Positions 1 to 8,045 of a stretch of DNA of 64,000 bases are shown piece after piece. The stretch spans positions 62,001-126,000 of the forward strand of contig PBNE01000002.1 of the NCBI GenBank assembly GCA_002722885.1, written 5' to 3'. The translations under genes were made by a program, and so were the position numbers. Positions within the stretch are counted from its first letter, which is position 1. Every line of letters starts with the position of its first letter. The notes under the pieces are model-generated. The model was not told the origin of the DNA, did not search any database, and worked only from the letters and a program-made list of their open reading frames with translations. This stretch comes from Rhodospirillaceae bacterium. Lineage in GTDB: Bacteria > Pseudomonadota > Alphaproteobacteria > SP197.

Positions 1-1
1 G

Positions 2-757
2 ATGGGCATGCGCATGGTGAAGTCCGACGAGGAGATCGCCCTGATCGAAAGCGCGACCGCGATTGCCGATATCGGCGGCGAGGCCTGTGCCGCCGCGGTG
101 GCTCCCGGGGTCGCCGAGCACGAGGTCGCGATTGCCGGGACCGATGCGATGGTCCGTGAAATCGCCCGCCGTCACCCCGACAGCGAACTGCGCGACACCT
201 GGGTCTGGTTCCAGTCCGGCATCAACACCGACGGCGCCCACAATCCAGTTACGACACGCCAGATGCAGGCTGGTGACATTCTGTCACTCAACTGCTTCCC
301 CATGGTGGCGGGTTACTACGTCGCACTGGAACGCACAATGTTCTGCGAACACGCCAGCGACGAACACCTGCGCTACTGGGAGATCAACTGCGATGTTTAT
401 CACCACGGGTTGAGCCTGATCAAGCCGGGCGCGCGTTGCTGCGACATCGCGCACGAGCTCAACGACATCTATGCCAGCTATCAGGTGCTCGACAAGCGCA
501 CCTTTGGCTACGGCCACAGCTTCGGCATCCTGTCCCATTACTACGGACGCGAAGCAGGACTGGAGCTGCGTGAAGACATCGAGACCGTGCTGGAGCCCAA
601 CATGGTGATCTCGATCGAACCGATGATCACCATTGAAGAGGGGCGCCCCGGCGCCGGCGGCTACCGTGAACACGACATCCTTGTCGTGACCGAAGACGGT
701 GCCCGCAACATCACCGGATTTCCGGTCGGTCCCGAAAAGAACATCATCAAGGCCTGA
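2..757 (+). CDS. Creatinase (creatine amidinohydrolase), C-terminal part
   Basis: This is the catalytic half of an M24 'pita-bread' hydrolase that matches creatinase, which hydrolyses creatine to sarcosine and urea in the cytoplasm. The characteristic stretches are FQSGINTDGAHNPVTTR (about residues 70-86), FGYGHSFG with the His that corresponds to the catalytic His of Pseudomonas creatinase (residue 172 of this fragment), HYYGREAGLELRED, and the end GPEKNII. The metal-binding Asp residues of M24 aminopeptidases are absent, as is usual in creatinase. The N-terminal domain (about 150 residues) lies outside the window, so the first Met here is internal. Sarcosine production fits the demethylation genes further right. 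An M24 creatinase-like protein with another guanidino substrate remains possible. Confidence 0.85.
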   Translation: MGMRMVKSDEEIALIESATAIADIGGEACAAAVAPGVAEHEVAIAGTDAMVREIARRHPDSELRDTWVWFQSGINTDGAHNPVTTRQMQAGDILSLNCFPMVAGYYVALERTMFCEHASDEHLRYWEINCDVYHHGLSLIKPGARCCDIAHELNDIYASYQVLDKRTFGYGHSFGILSHYYGREAGLELREDIETVLEPNMVISIEPMITIEEGRPGAGGYREHDILVVTEDGARNITGFPVGPEKNIIKA

Positions 758-768
758 CAGCCCGGTGT

Positions 769-2229
769 TCAGACCACCGGTTCGTCGTAGCGATCCGCCG
801 CAGCCGGAACATCACCGGCCAGGGCCGCTTCGACGCGCTCGTTGGGCCAGGACTGCGGATGGACGGACTCATAGGCACGGCTGGCGCGCATGACCAGATC
901 TTCGCGGTACTTCGCGGCGACGATCTGCAGGCCCACAGGCAAGCCACCCGGAGTCAGGCCACAGGGGACCGAGGCGCCGGGCTGCCCGGTCAGGTTGAAC
1001 GGCACGGTAAAGGGTGTGGCGTGGTTCCAGCGGTGCAGACCCTGGCTGTGATAGGGCGTGTCGACCAAGGGTGCTGTGGTCGGAAGTGTCGGTGTCAGAA
1101 GCAGATCCCACTCCTGATGGAAGTGGTTCAGCAACGTTCCCAGACGATCGCGATGCACGATGGACGCCTGCAACTGCGGGACTGTCACCGCAAGGCCACG
1201 TTCGGCGACCGTTCGGAAGCGGGGGTCGAGCAGATCGTGACGCTCTTCGGGAATCGCCCGCAGAATCGACGCGAAGCCGGCCAGCCAATGGGCTGTCATC
1301 GCCTCTTCCAGCGGTTCGAAGACAGAGCCGGGGTCATCGACCTCGGCCCCCAACTCCACAAATTTCTGTGCGGCAGCGTCCGTAAGCACCCTCACCTCGT
1401 CATCGATCACGGCGCGGCCCAGGCCCGGTGCATAGGCGACCTTTAGCCCCCGCACACCCTCCTCTGAGGCCGTCGTCCAGTCGCGATCATCATGCGGCAG
1501 GGCATACCAGTCATCGGCATCAGGCAACGCCAGCGTGTTCAGCATCAGCGCGGCATCATCGACCGAGCGTGTCATGGGTCCTTCGGTCGAGGTCATGCAG
1601 AAGATACCCTCACGCGGATGATCCGGGACCCGGCCAAAGGTCGGTTTCAGGCCGTAGAGCCCGGAATAGCTGCAGGGAATGCGGACCGATCCGCCCCCGT
1701 CATTGCCGAGAGCCAGATGCCCGATCCCGGCGGCAAGTGACGCCGCCGCTCCGCCGGAACTGCCGCCCGGGCTGTGCGCCAGGTTCCAGGGATTGCGCGT
1801 GAAGCCGAAGAGCGGGCCATCGGTGATCCCCTTCCAGCCGCACTCCGGGCTGGTCGTCTTGCCCAGAAACACACAGCCGGCCTCGCGCAACCTGGCCACC
1901 GTGGGCGCATCGATATCGCAAGGACTGTCGTCGGTCGTGGCCGACCCGTTGCGCAAAGGACGGCCCATCTGCGGGATCAGATCCTTGATCGTGACGGTGA
2001 CACCATCGAGCGGTCCCAGCGGTTCTCCTTTGGCCCAGCGGGCCTCCGAGGCCCAGGCTTCAACACGTGCGGTTTCGTGATCCTGAGTCATGAATGCGTT
2101 GATCTTCGGCTCGGCAGCCTCGAGACGCTCAAGATGGGCCGACGCGGCCTCAACAGGGGACAGGGAACGATCTCTGTAGCGCCTCAGAGCTTCGTGGGCG
2201 CTCATGTAGCAAAGATCGAGATCGGTCAT
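769..2229 (-). CDS. Amidase signature family amidase
   Basis: Amidase-signature hydrolase of 486 residues, a usual length for the family; it would hydrolyse an amide to acid and ammonia. The Lys-Ser-Ser triad is visible: K82 in TVTIKD, S157 in the Gly/Ser-rich GGSSGGAAA, and S181 in NDGGGSVRIP. I start it at the ATG preceded by GGATGAGGA rather than at upstream in-frame codons that lie inside the galE 3' end. It follows galE by about 28 bases on the same strand and converges on the creatinase gene with only 11 bases between stops. The substrate is not predictable from sequence; the creatinase neighbour hints at nitrogen scavenging. Confidence 0.85.
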   Translation of the reverse strand: MTDLDLCYMSAHEALRRYRDRSLSPVEAASAHLERLEAAEPKINAFMTQDHETARVEAWASEARWAKGEPLGPLDGVTVTIKDLIPQMGRPLRNGSATTDDSPCDIDAPTVARLREAGCVFLGKTTSPECGWKGITDGPLFGFTRNPWNLAHSPGGSSGGAAASLAAGIGHLALGNDGGGSVRIPCSYSGLYGLKPTFGRVPDHPREGIFCMTSTEGPMTRSVDDAALMLNTLALPDADDWYALPHDDRDWTTASEEGVRGLKVAYAPGLGRAVIDDEVRVLTDAAAQKFVELGAEVDDPGSVFEPLEEAMTAHWLAGFASILRAIPEERHDLLDPRFRTVAERGLAVTVPQLQASIVHRDRLGTLLNHFHQEWDLLLTPTLPTTAPLVDTPYHSQGLHRWNHATPFTVPFNLTGQPGASVPCGLTPGGLPVGLQIVAAKYREDLVMRASRAYESVHPQSWPNERVEAALAGDVPAAADRYDEPVV

Positions 2230-2257
2230 CGCGAAGTCCTCATCCTGATTGCCCCTA

Positions 2258-3226
2258 TCATGCGCCGAAACGGGATCGATGCCAGCGCCAGGCGTCGGCG
2301 ATCTGATCGTCGATGCCGCGTTTCGGACACCAGCCGAGGTCTCGTTCGGCCGCCGCATTGGAACACACGAGAACAGGCGGATCACCCTCGCGCCGTGCGA
2401 CGGTCTGGGTCGGGATGGCTTGGCCGGTCACGGAGCGTGCCGCATCGACAATCTCCCGAACCGAGGTTCCCGTGCCCGTGCCCAGATTGAACAGACCGTC
2501 AGAGGCACCCGCCTGTAGCCGGTGCAGGGCTGCCACATGAGCCAGCGCCAGATCGGAGACGTGAATGTAATCGCGGAGACAGGTGCCGTCCGGTGTGTCG
2601 TAGTCATCACCGAAGATCGCAATTGAGGACCGGCGGCCCAGGGCAACATCCAGCACGATAGGAATGAGATGGGTCTCCGGCTCGTGATGTTCGCCTACCT
2701 CACCATCGGGGTCGGCGCCTGCGGCATTGAAGTAGCGCAACGCGGTCCAGGCAAGCCCGGAACGGGCCAGGGCATGCTCGATGGCAAGCTTGGTTTCACC
2801 GTACGGATTGATCGGACTGGTCACCGTTGACTCGCGGATCGGCACTTCGGCGGGCACGCCGTAGACCGCCGCTGTGCTGGAAAAAACGATCGCCGGCACG
2901 CCACCGCGTTTCATGGCGTCCAGCAGGGCGAGCGAACCTTCGACATTGTTGCGCCGGTAACGTTCCGGTTCGCTTACGGAGTCCCCGACAATGCTCAACG
3001 CGGCAAAATGTAGCACTGCGGCCGGGCGGTGCCCGGCGATTACAGCATCGAGACGACCACGGTCGAGGATATCGCCCTCTTCCAGAGGTCCCCAGCGCAC
3101 GAGGTCGCGGTGACCGGACGTCAGATTGTCATAGACGACGGGCTTGAAGCCGGCAGCATCCAGTGCCTTGCAGGCATGGCTTCCGACATATCCGGCTCCG
3201 CCCGTCACCAGGATCGTGTCCGTCAC
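2258..3226 (-). CDS. galE: UDP-glucose 4-epimerase
   Basis: Extended short-chain dehydrogenase that interconverts UDP-glucose and UDP-galactose for surface polysaccharides or galactose use. The N-terminal NAD-binding motif TGGAGYVGSH is at residues 8-17. The catalytic Ser-Tyr-Lys set is present, with SST near 117 and YGETK giving Y142 and K146. The length of 322 residues is typical. Two in-frame GTG codons lie at the 5' end. I chose the second (start 3226) because GGAGAGG sits at proper distance before it and overlaps the first. The gene is divergent from the rhodanese gene, with about 75 bases between. Confidence 0.88.
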   Translation of the reverse strand: MTDTILVTGGAGYVGSHACKALDAAGFKPVVYDNLTSGHRDLVRWGPLEEGDILDRGRLDAVIAGHRPAAVLHFAALSIVGDSVSEPERYRRNNVEGSLALLDAMKRGGVPAIVFSSTAAVYGVPAEVPIRESTVTSPINPYGETKLAIEHALARSGLAWTALRYFNAAGADPDGEVGEHHEPETHLIPIVLDVALGRRSSIAIFGDDYDTPDGTCLRDYIHVSDLALAHVAALHRLQAGASDGLFNLGTGTGTSVREIVDAARSVTGQAIPTQTVARREGDPPVLVCSNAAAERDLGWCPKRGIDDQIADAWRWHRSRFGA

Positions 3227-3302
3227 AAGCACCTCTCCGAAACTCTACCGGCGTTGTATACTCGCGATGACAACACATTTCAGAACAAAAAGGAGCGCCA
3301 CC

Positions 3303-3710
3303 ATGGCCCTGAAGACAACCGTGAAAGAGATGGTTGCCGCCGCGAATGAGGAAATCCGCTCGATCGACGTGGAGGAAATCAAGACCCTGCTGCAGGACGA
3401 CGGTGTCCAGATTGTCGACATCCGGGATGTGCGGGAGCTCGATCGCGAAGGCATGATTCCCGGTGCGCTTCATGCACCGCGCGGCATGCTGGAGTTCTGG
3501 GTCGATCCCCAAAGCCCCTACCACAAGGAGGTTTTTGCCAGCGGCAAGACCTTTGTCTTCTATTGCGCCTCGGCTTGGCGCTCGGCGCTGGCGACCAAGG
3601 CCGTCCAGGACATGGGGCTTGAGCCTGTGGCAGACATCAAGGGCGGCTTCTCGGCCTGGAAGGAGGCCGGAGGCGACATCGTCGAACGACCTTCGAGGAA
3701 GAAAGACTAG
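3303..3710 (+). CDS. Rhodanese-like domain protein
   Basis: Single-domain rhodanese homologue of 135 residues, probably a cytoplasmic sulfurtransferase or sulfur carrier. The active-site loop CASAWR (Cys88 to Arg93) has the CX4R pattern, and the N-terminal half holds VDIRDVREL, the usual CH2A-like signature. The start is set by the AAGGAG just upstream of ATG 3303; longer in-frame extensions run into the galE promoter region. Its stop overlaps the stop of the convergent ATP-grasp gene by four bases. The sulfur donor and acceptor cannot be told from sequence. Confidence 0.85.
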   Translation: MALKTTVKEMVAAANEEIRSIDVEEIKTLLQDDGVQIVDIRDVRELDREGMIPGALHAPRGMLEFWVDPQSPYHKEVFASGKTFVFYCASAWRSALATKAVQDMGLEPVADIKGGFSAWKEAGGDIVERPSRKKD

Positions 3711-4867
3711 CTCTTGCGCCGACGGCTGGTGATGCTCGCCTTGCGGGCCTTGGACGATTCCTCCCAGGCTTCCAGAAAGGCCAGATGATCGGGCTCCAAG
3801 AGGCCCTTGCCTTGGGCGTGCTGGATCATGTGCGCTGCACCGCCATCGCCTTCAACCTCAAAGATCAACGGGCCGTTGGCCGAGATCGAGATGTCCCAGC
3901 CCTGGATCCACAGGGCCGGGAAGGTTGCGGCGGCGGCAAGGCAGGTTTCCCTTACCGCCTCCCACTCCGGCAGTTTGAACCCGACCAACTGGGCGCCTGT
4001 CTCCGGGTGCTCATTGACTTCCTTGGTGTGAATGGAGATGCCGCTGACCACGCGCGTGATCTCGCCGGTGAGCGGATCGACCGCGCCCAGCATGTTGCCG
4101 GAACGCCAGAAGTTGTCAGCAATGGTGGTGATGACACGAATCTTCCAGGTGGCACGGTGCAGATGCGGCTCGCCGTCCTGCATGCGGACAAGAATCCGGC
4201 AGCCAGTGATGCCGCTGCCACAGACAGGCTCGAGGTCCGGATGGGTCACGATCCGCTCCTGGAAAATGTAACCGCGCTCCCGATAGCGTGCGATCTCCTT
4301 TACGAACTGCTCGACTGGAACTCTGCGTCCATCGGCTGAGATCAGGCAGTCGTTGTAAGGCTCGTACCCCTCGATCGAGGCCACGCCGCTGCTGCCGGTG
4401 CCTTCGACAGGCTTCGAGAAGAACGGGAAGCTCGCACCCTGACGCAACCAATCGGCGACAGCCGCACCGTCGGACAACTGCGCCGCCTGGGCATAGCGGC
4501 GAAACGGGTGGTAGACGGCCAGAACATCCGGCACGGGCAGTTCCTGACCCTTCATCGCCGACAGAAACAGGAGCTTGTCGGTCGTGACGCCAAGCCACTC
4601 CCGCTCAAGAGTCTTGTTGCGCATCATCGCACGCAGGCGGTCGCCCATGAACTCCCGGCGCTGCTCCGGCGTGAACCGCTTCGCGTCGTAGAGCCCCATC
4701 ATGAAGTACTCGTAGGGCTTCAGGCGGCCGGGCCAACGCCAGGCCCGCATGATGTCACGGACCACACCCCAGGTGCCGCCCTCATGGTGTTCACGGGCAC
4801 CACGCAGCCACTCCGTGATCTCCATCGGTTTCGGGATCGGCTTGGGATCGAGAAAGGGCTCTGTCAT
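3707..4867 (-). CDS. Sugar-transfer-associated ATP-grasp family protein
   Basis: Protein of 386 residues resembling the ATP-grasp group found near sugar-transfer genes (alpha-L-glutamate-ligase-like). Visible ATP-grasp features are the phosphate-binding loop region PVEGTGSSGV (about 170-179), RERGYIFQERI for the nucleotide-contacting part, and a C-terminal EVEGDGGAAHM segment where metal-binding Glu residues normally sit. It would join a carboxylate to an amine using ATP, but the substrates are unknown. I start it at ATG 4867 and discard a 27-residue upstream extension without homology-like character. It stands alone between the rhodanese and a BCCT remnant, without glycosyltransferase neighbours, which is unusual for the group. 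Confidence 0.65.
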   Translation of the reverse strand: MTEPFLDPKPIPKPMEITEWLRGAREHHEGGTWGVVRDIMRAWRWPGRLKPYEYFMMGLYDAKRFTPEQRREFMGDRLRAMMRNKTLEREWLGVTTDKLLFLSAMKGQELPVPDVLAVYHPFRRYAQAAQLSDGAAVADWLRQGASFPFFSKPVEGTGSSGVASIEGYEPYNDCLISADGRRVPVEQFVKEIARYRERGYIFQERIVTHPDLEPVCGSGITGCRILVRMQDGEPHLHRATWKIRVITTIADNFWRSGNMLGAVDPLTGEITRVVSGISIHTKEVNEHPETGAQLVGFKLPEWEAVRETCLAAAATFPALWIQGWDISISANGPLIFEVEGDGGAAHMIQHAQGKGLLEPDHLAFLEAWEESSKARKASITSRRRKS

Positions 4868-4924
4868 GGCTGCGGTCCTGGATTCCCTGTCATGCACCCG
4901 GTTTATATCATGACAGCTCCGCCA

Positions 4925-4964
4925 AAAGACAAAGCCCGCGGCAACCAATCGGTCACCGCGGGCT
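4925..4964 (-). terminator. Rho-independent terminator downstream of the BCCT remnant
   Basis: A perfect 9-bp inverted repeat, AGCCCGCGG/CCGCGGGCT, separated by 14 bases. On the minus strand it is followed by the T-rich run TTTGTCTTTT. It sits 34 bases after the BCCT stop codon, as expected for the original terminator of that gene. Confidence 0.7.
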
Positions 4965-4997
4965 CTGTTACACGGTCACTTCGTGACCGGCATCACA

Positions 4998-5681
4998 TCA
5001 CGCATGCAGGTCTTGCGCGATGCGGAAGCGCTTGGGCGGATCGTCATCACTCATGCTGAGCATGGTGGTGATGACCAGCGTGCCGGAGTCCGATGAGGTG
5101 ATGAACCAGGTGGCCAGCAGGAACGTGGCCGGTGTCGCCATGATCCAGTTCAGCCAGGCCCACCTCGTGACCTGGTCGATGGTGCCATAAAGCGCGCCCG
5201 GCAGGTTCCAGTTGCGGACCAGGTCGGCAATGCCGGCCGTGCCGACGCCACCGGCCGCGTTCATCTCCATGTACATCGCGGTATCACCGAAGATGCACAG
5301 CCAGAAGAAAGCGACTGTGGTCGGGACAAACATCACACCCACCATGAACTCACGGATCGTGCGACCACGGCTGATACGGGCAATGAACATGCCCACGAAG
5401 GGTGCCCAGGAAATCCACCAGACCCAGTAGAAGATGGTCCAGCCACCCTGCCAGGCGGCATCACCGGGGGAGTTGAAGGTCTGGAAGCCCATGGGAATGG
5501 CATTCCACAGGTAGTCACCCGCGATGCTCACGAAGAAACCCATCAGCCAGCCGAACGGACCGCCGAACAGGAAGAAGGCGAGCAGTACAACACTGAGCCA
5601 GATGTTCCATTCGGAGATGATCCGGATGCCGTTGCCAACACCGGAGACGGCCGACAGCGTGGCCTCCAGCGAGGCGTGAAG
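4998..5681 (-). pseudogene. BCCT-family betaine/choline/carnitine transporter, N-terminally truncated
   Basis: Open frame for 227 residues that matches the C-terminal part of BCCT secondary transporters. The signature GGWTIFYWVWWISWAPFVG followed by ARISRGRT is intact, and so are later membrane segments and the SDSGT motif. Complete members have about 500 or more residues; here the frame begins abruptly with a TGA and then homologous sequence (ASLEATLSAVSGVGNG), so roughly the first half is missing. No upstream sequence on either strand supplies the missing part. The internal ATG at 5543 would give an even shorter piece lacking essential helices. The intact terminator behind it suggests it was once functional. 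It probably imported a quaternary amine, in keeping with the catabolic genes nearby. Confidence 0.8.
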
Positions 5682-5898
5682 TCAGGATGGTTCAGACACA
5701 CCAAGAGCGTGATATGCCCCCCGGTCTTGCGACGGTCATGTCCGATGAACGAACCGCAACTTGTCTGCCCCACTCCCCACGGCACCCAGTCAACACCACC
5801 CGGCCGAAGCCTGAACAGGACCAAATCAGTACCAAAAACAGATCACTGCATCGCAATCAGGTGAACTAGTCTTATAACGACACAACTGTTGATCGTTT

Positions 5899-6375
5899 TC
5901 AGACATGTCCGACGCCACGATGGCCGGTGAACATCACAACGATCCCGCCGATGATCATGGCTGCACCGACAATTTGCAGGAACGAGAGTCGTTCCTTGAA
6001 GACGAAGAAGGAAACGACCAGCGTGATCACGATCGTGCCTGCCACCACCGTGGGTATGACGAGGTTAGCCGGCAGCGGTTTGATACCGCCCACTCCACCG
6101 AAGATATAGAAATAGCAGACCTCCGCGATGCCGATGCACAGGCCCGCAACCACGGCCCAGCCGTAGGCCGAGCCGCTGAGACGGAGGCTATGGCCGCCCT
6201 GAAACGTCAGGAAGGCGAGAAACACTGTGGTCGAGGCCATCGCACCCATCTGGAGGCAATAGGTGGCGAGCACCGTGCTGGTCGCCGTCTCCGGCATGTG
6301 ATCGCCTGAGACCTTCACAAAAAGGTTGTAGCCGGCATAGGCCAGCGTCACGACGGTGAGCAGCAAGATGGCCAT
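5899..6375 (-). CDS. Small EamA/DMT-type membrane transporter
   Basis: Integral membrane protein of 158 residues with about five hydrophobic segments, resembling a half-size EamA (drug/metabolite transporter) protein. The end has the typical layout: a long hydrophobic segment, FFVFKERLSFLQIVGAAMIIGGIVVM, where the KERLS turn precedes the last helix. Half-size members usually work as dimers. The start is ATG 6375, preceded by AAGGGAG; a 20-residue upstream extension is not supported. The substrate is unknown. Confidence 0.7.
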   Translation of the reverse strand: MAILLLTVVTLAYAGYNLFVKVSGDHMPETATSTVLATYCLQMGAMASTTVFLAFLTFQGGHSLRLSGSAYGWAVVAGLCIGIAEVCYFYIFGGVGGIKPLPANLVIPTVVAGTIVITLVVSFFVFKERLSFLQIVGAAMIIGGIVVMFTGHRGVGHV

Positions 6376-6514
6376 TGAACACTCCCTTGACCCAAACAGG
6401 ACCTGAGTGTGGACCGGGGTGGCCTGGAAGGCCAATCATCCGCTGACCAGCCCGGCGATTGATGCAACTGTCCAGGCACACCATCTCCTGACTCGTCACC
6501 ATCAGGAGGGCACC

Positions 6515-6952
6515 ATGGCCAGGCATCACACCGGCGGCTGCATGTGCGGCAAGGTAAGGTTCGAAGTTTCCGGCGCGCTGCGTGAGGTCATCGCCTGCCA
6601 TTGCCGTGAGTGTCAGCGAGCCAGCAGCAACCATGTCACGGCGACGGCCACCCAGCCGGGAAGCCTGAAGATCGTCGAAGACGTCGTTCTGGCCTAGTAC
6701 TGCCACGGCGGCACACTCAACCTTGGATTCTGCAGGATGTGCGGCTCCACACTGTTCTTCGATCACGGACCCGACCATCCCACCGGAATCGCTGCAGGCG
6801 CTTTCGATGAGGATCCCAGCGTCCGCGTTTCTGTTCACATCTACACAGACGAAGTGGGATCCTGGTACCGCATCCCGGAACTGGAAGAAGACCGACGCGA
6901 CACCGACACCCGGAAACAGACCAGTTGGCACGATCTGGCCTGGTTCGATTGA
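6515..6952 (+). pseudogene. GFA-family (glutathione-dependent formaldehyde-activating-like) protein with in-frame TAG
   Basis: The frame reads as a complete 145-residue GFA/CENP-V-like zinc protein except for codon 61 (6695-6697), which is TAG. Before the stop are the zinc ligands GGCMCG and CHCREC; after it are FCRMCGSTLFF and a normal C-terminus. Relatives usually have LAWY at this point, so a TGG Trp codon mutated to TAG is the simplest explanation. A good ribosome site (AGGAGG) precedes the ATG. Without suppression only a 60-residue fragment would be made. An intact GFA gene lies at 25.7-26.0 kb, so the function may be redundant. Confidence 0.8.
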
Positions 6953-6968
6953 GCGGACAACAGCCGCC

Positions 6969-7595
6969 TCACGCGAAGAAGCTCTCCGCCGCCAGGCCCA
7001 GGGCCAGCACGATCAGCAACGTTCCGAGCAGGCGATCAACCAGAACGCCGTTGCGCCGCAGCCATGCCAGCACGCCGGAACCGGTGAAGATCAGAGCCAC
7101 GATCATGTACCAGCCCACATCGATCACACCGGCGGTGCCTGCGACAAGAATCTTGTCGCCCCAGCTCCCTGCCACGCCCACAAAGGGGCTGAACAATGCC
7201 AGGAAGAACGCTGCAATCTTCGGGTTGAGGAAAGCGATGGCGAAACCTTCGGCAAAGCCGCGCGCGCCGCGCGGGGACGGCGCATGCTCCGCAGCGCCTT
7301 CAATGGGCCGCAGGCTTGCCCGCCACAGAGACACACCAATTGCAAGGAGCAACAGCGCGCCAGCCCAGGCCGCCACTGTGTGAAGCGGCGGCCAGGCCAG
7401 CATCAGCAGCGCCAGCCCCGTCACAGCCGCAAAGGCGTAGAAGGTGATACCCAGACCATGGCCCAGGGCGACCATCACGCCCTGCATGCGGCCGCCTGCC
7501 GTGACATTGCGCACCACCACCACAAGGCTTGGCCCTGGTGACATCGCTCCCACGGCGCATACCAGCGCAATCTGCAGCCAAACGTGAAAGTCCAT
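6969..7595 (-). CDS. LysE-family translocator
   Basis: Inner-membrane exporter of 208 residues with the LysE/RhtB layout. There is an N-terminal MSPGPS motif (about 18-23) after the first helix, a loop containing NPKIAAFFLALFSPF (the conserved NPK-AA-FF region), and a final helix. Such proteins export amino acids or derivatives. The start is ATG 7595 (MDFHVW), which matches typical family starts better than an extension of 18 residues. It overlaps nothing but lies close to the cyclase remnant on the same strand. Confidence 0.85.
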   Translation of the reverse strand: MDFHVWLQIALVCAVGAMSPGPSLVVVVRNVTAGGRMQGVMVALGHGLGITFYAFAAVTGLALLMLAWPPLHTVAAWAGALLLLAIGVSLWRASLRPIEGAAEHAPSPRGARGFAEGFAIAFLNPKIAAFFLALFSPFVGVAGSWGDKILVAGTAGVIDVGWYMIVALIFTGSGVLAWLRRNGVLVDRLLGTLLIVLALGLAAESFFA

Positions 7596-7623
7596 GAACT
7601 GTTCCGAAATGTCCTGATGTGGC

Positions 7624-7863
7624 TTACGCCACGGCCGTATCGTCGTCACCCTCGATGATGGCGACGGCCCGGGTCCAGCCGGTTGAGGCGGCGCGGATCT
7701 TCACCGGAAAGCAAGAGACGGTGAAACCGTGCGCCGGCAAGGCCTCGAGATTGTGCAGTTTCTCGAGATGGTAGTAGCCGATATCGCACCCCGCCTTGTG
7801 GCCTTCCCAGATTAGTGAAGCATCACCGGTGTCGGCATACTTCTGGGCCGTATGAACGGTCAT
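7624..7863 (-). pseudogene. Cyclase/kynurenine-formamidase-like protein, C-terminal fragment
   Basis: About 79 residues resembling the end of the 'cyclase family' of metal-dependent hydrolases: SLIWEGHKAGCDIGYYHLEKL, then LPAHGFTVSCFPVKI and GWTRAVAI. Complete proteins have 220-330 residues and carry the HxGTHxD metal motif in the missing part. Upstream in-frame sequence does not resemble the family. There is an AGGTGA before the ATG, but that may be chance. I read it as the residue of a deleted gene rather than a working small protein. Confidence 0.6.
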
Positions 7864-8045
7864 CCCTTCACCTTTTATCAGAGATTGGGGTTCACTGTCG
7901 TGGGCGCAATGCCCGATGCCGATGGTTTCGGCATGCACGACATCCAGATGGCAAAGAGAATCCGGCCGATCAATCGGTGAGAGACGAATCCCCTGAAGTG
8001 ATCGTATCCTCAGTCGTGAACACCCAACGGAGACACAGGGCACCG

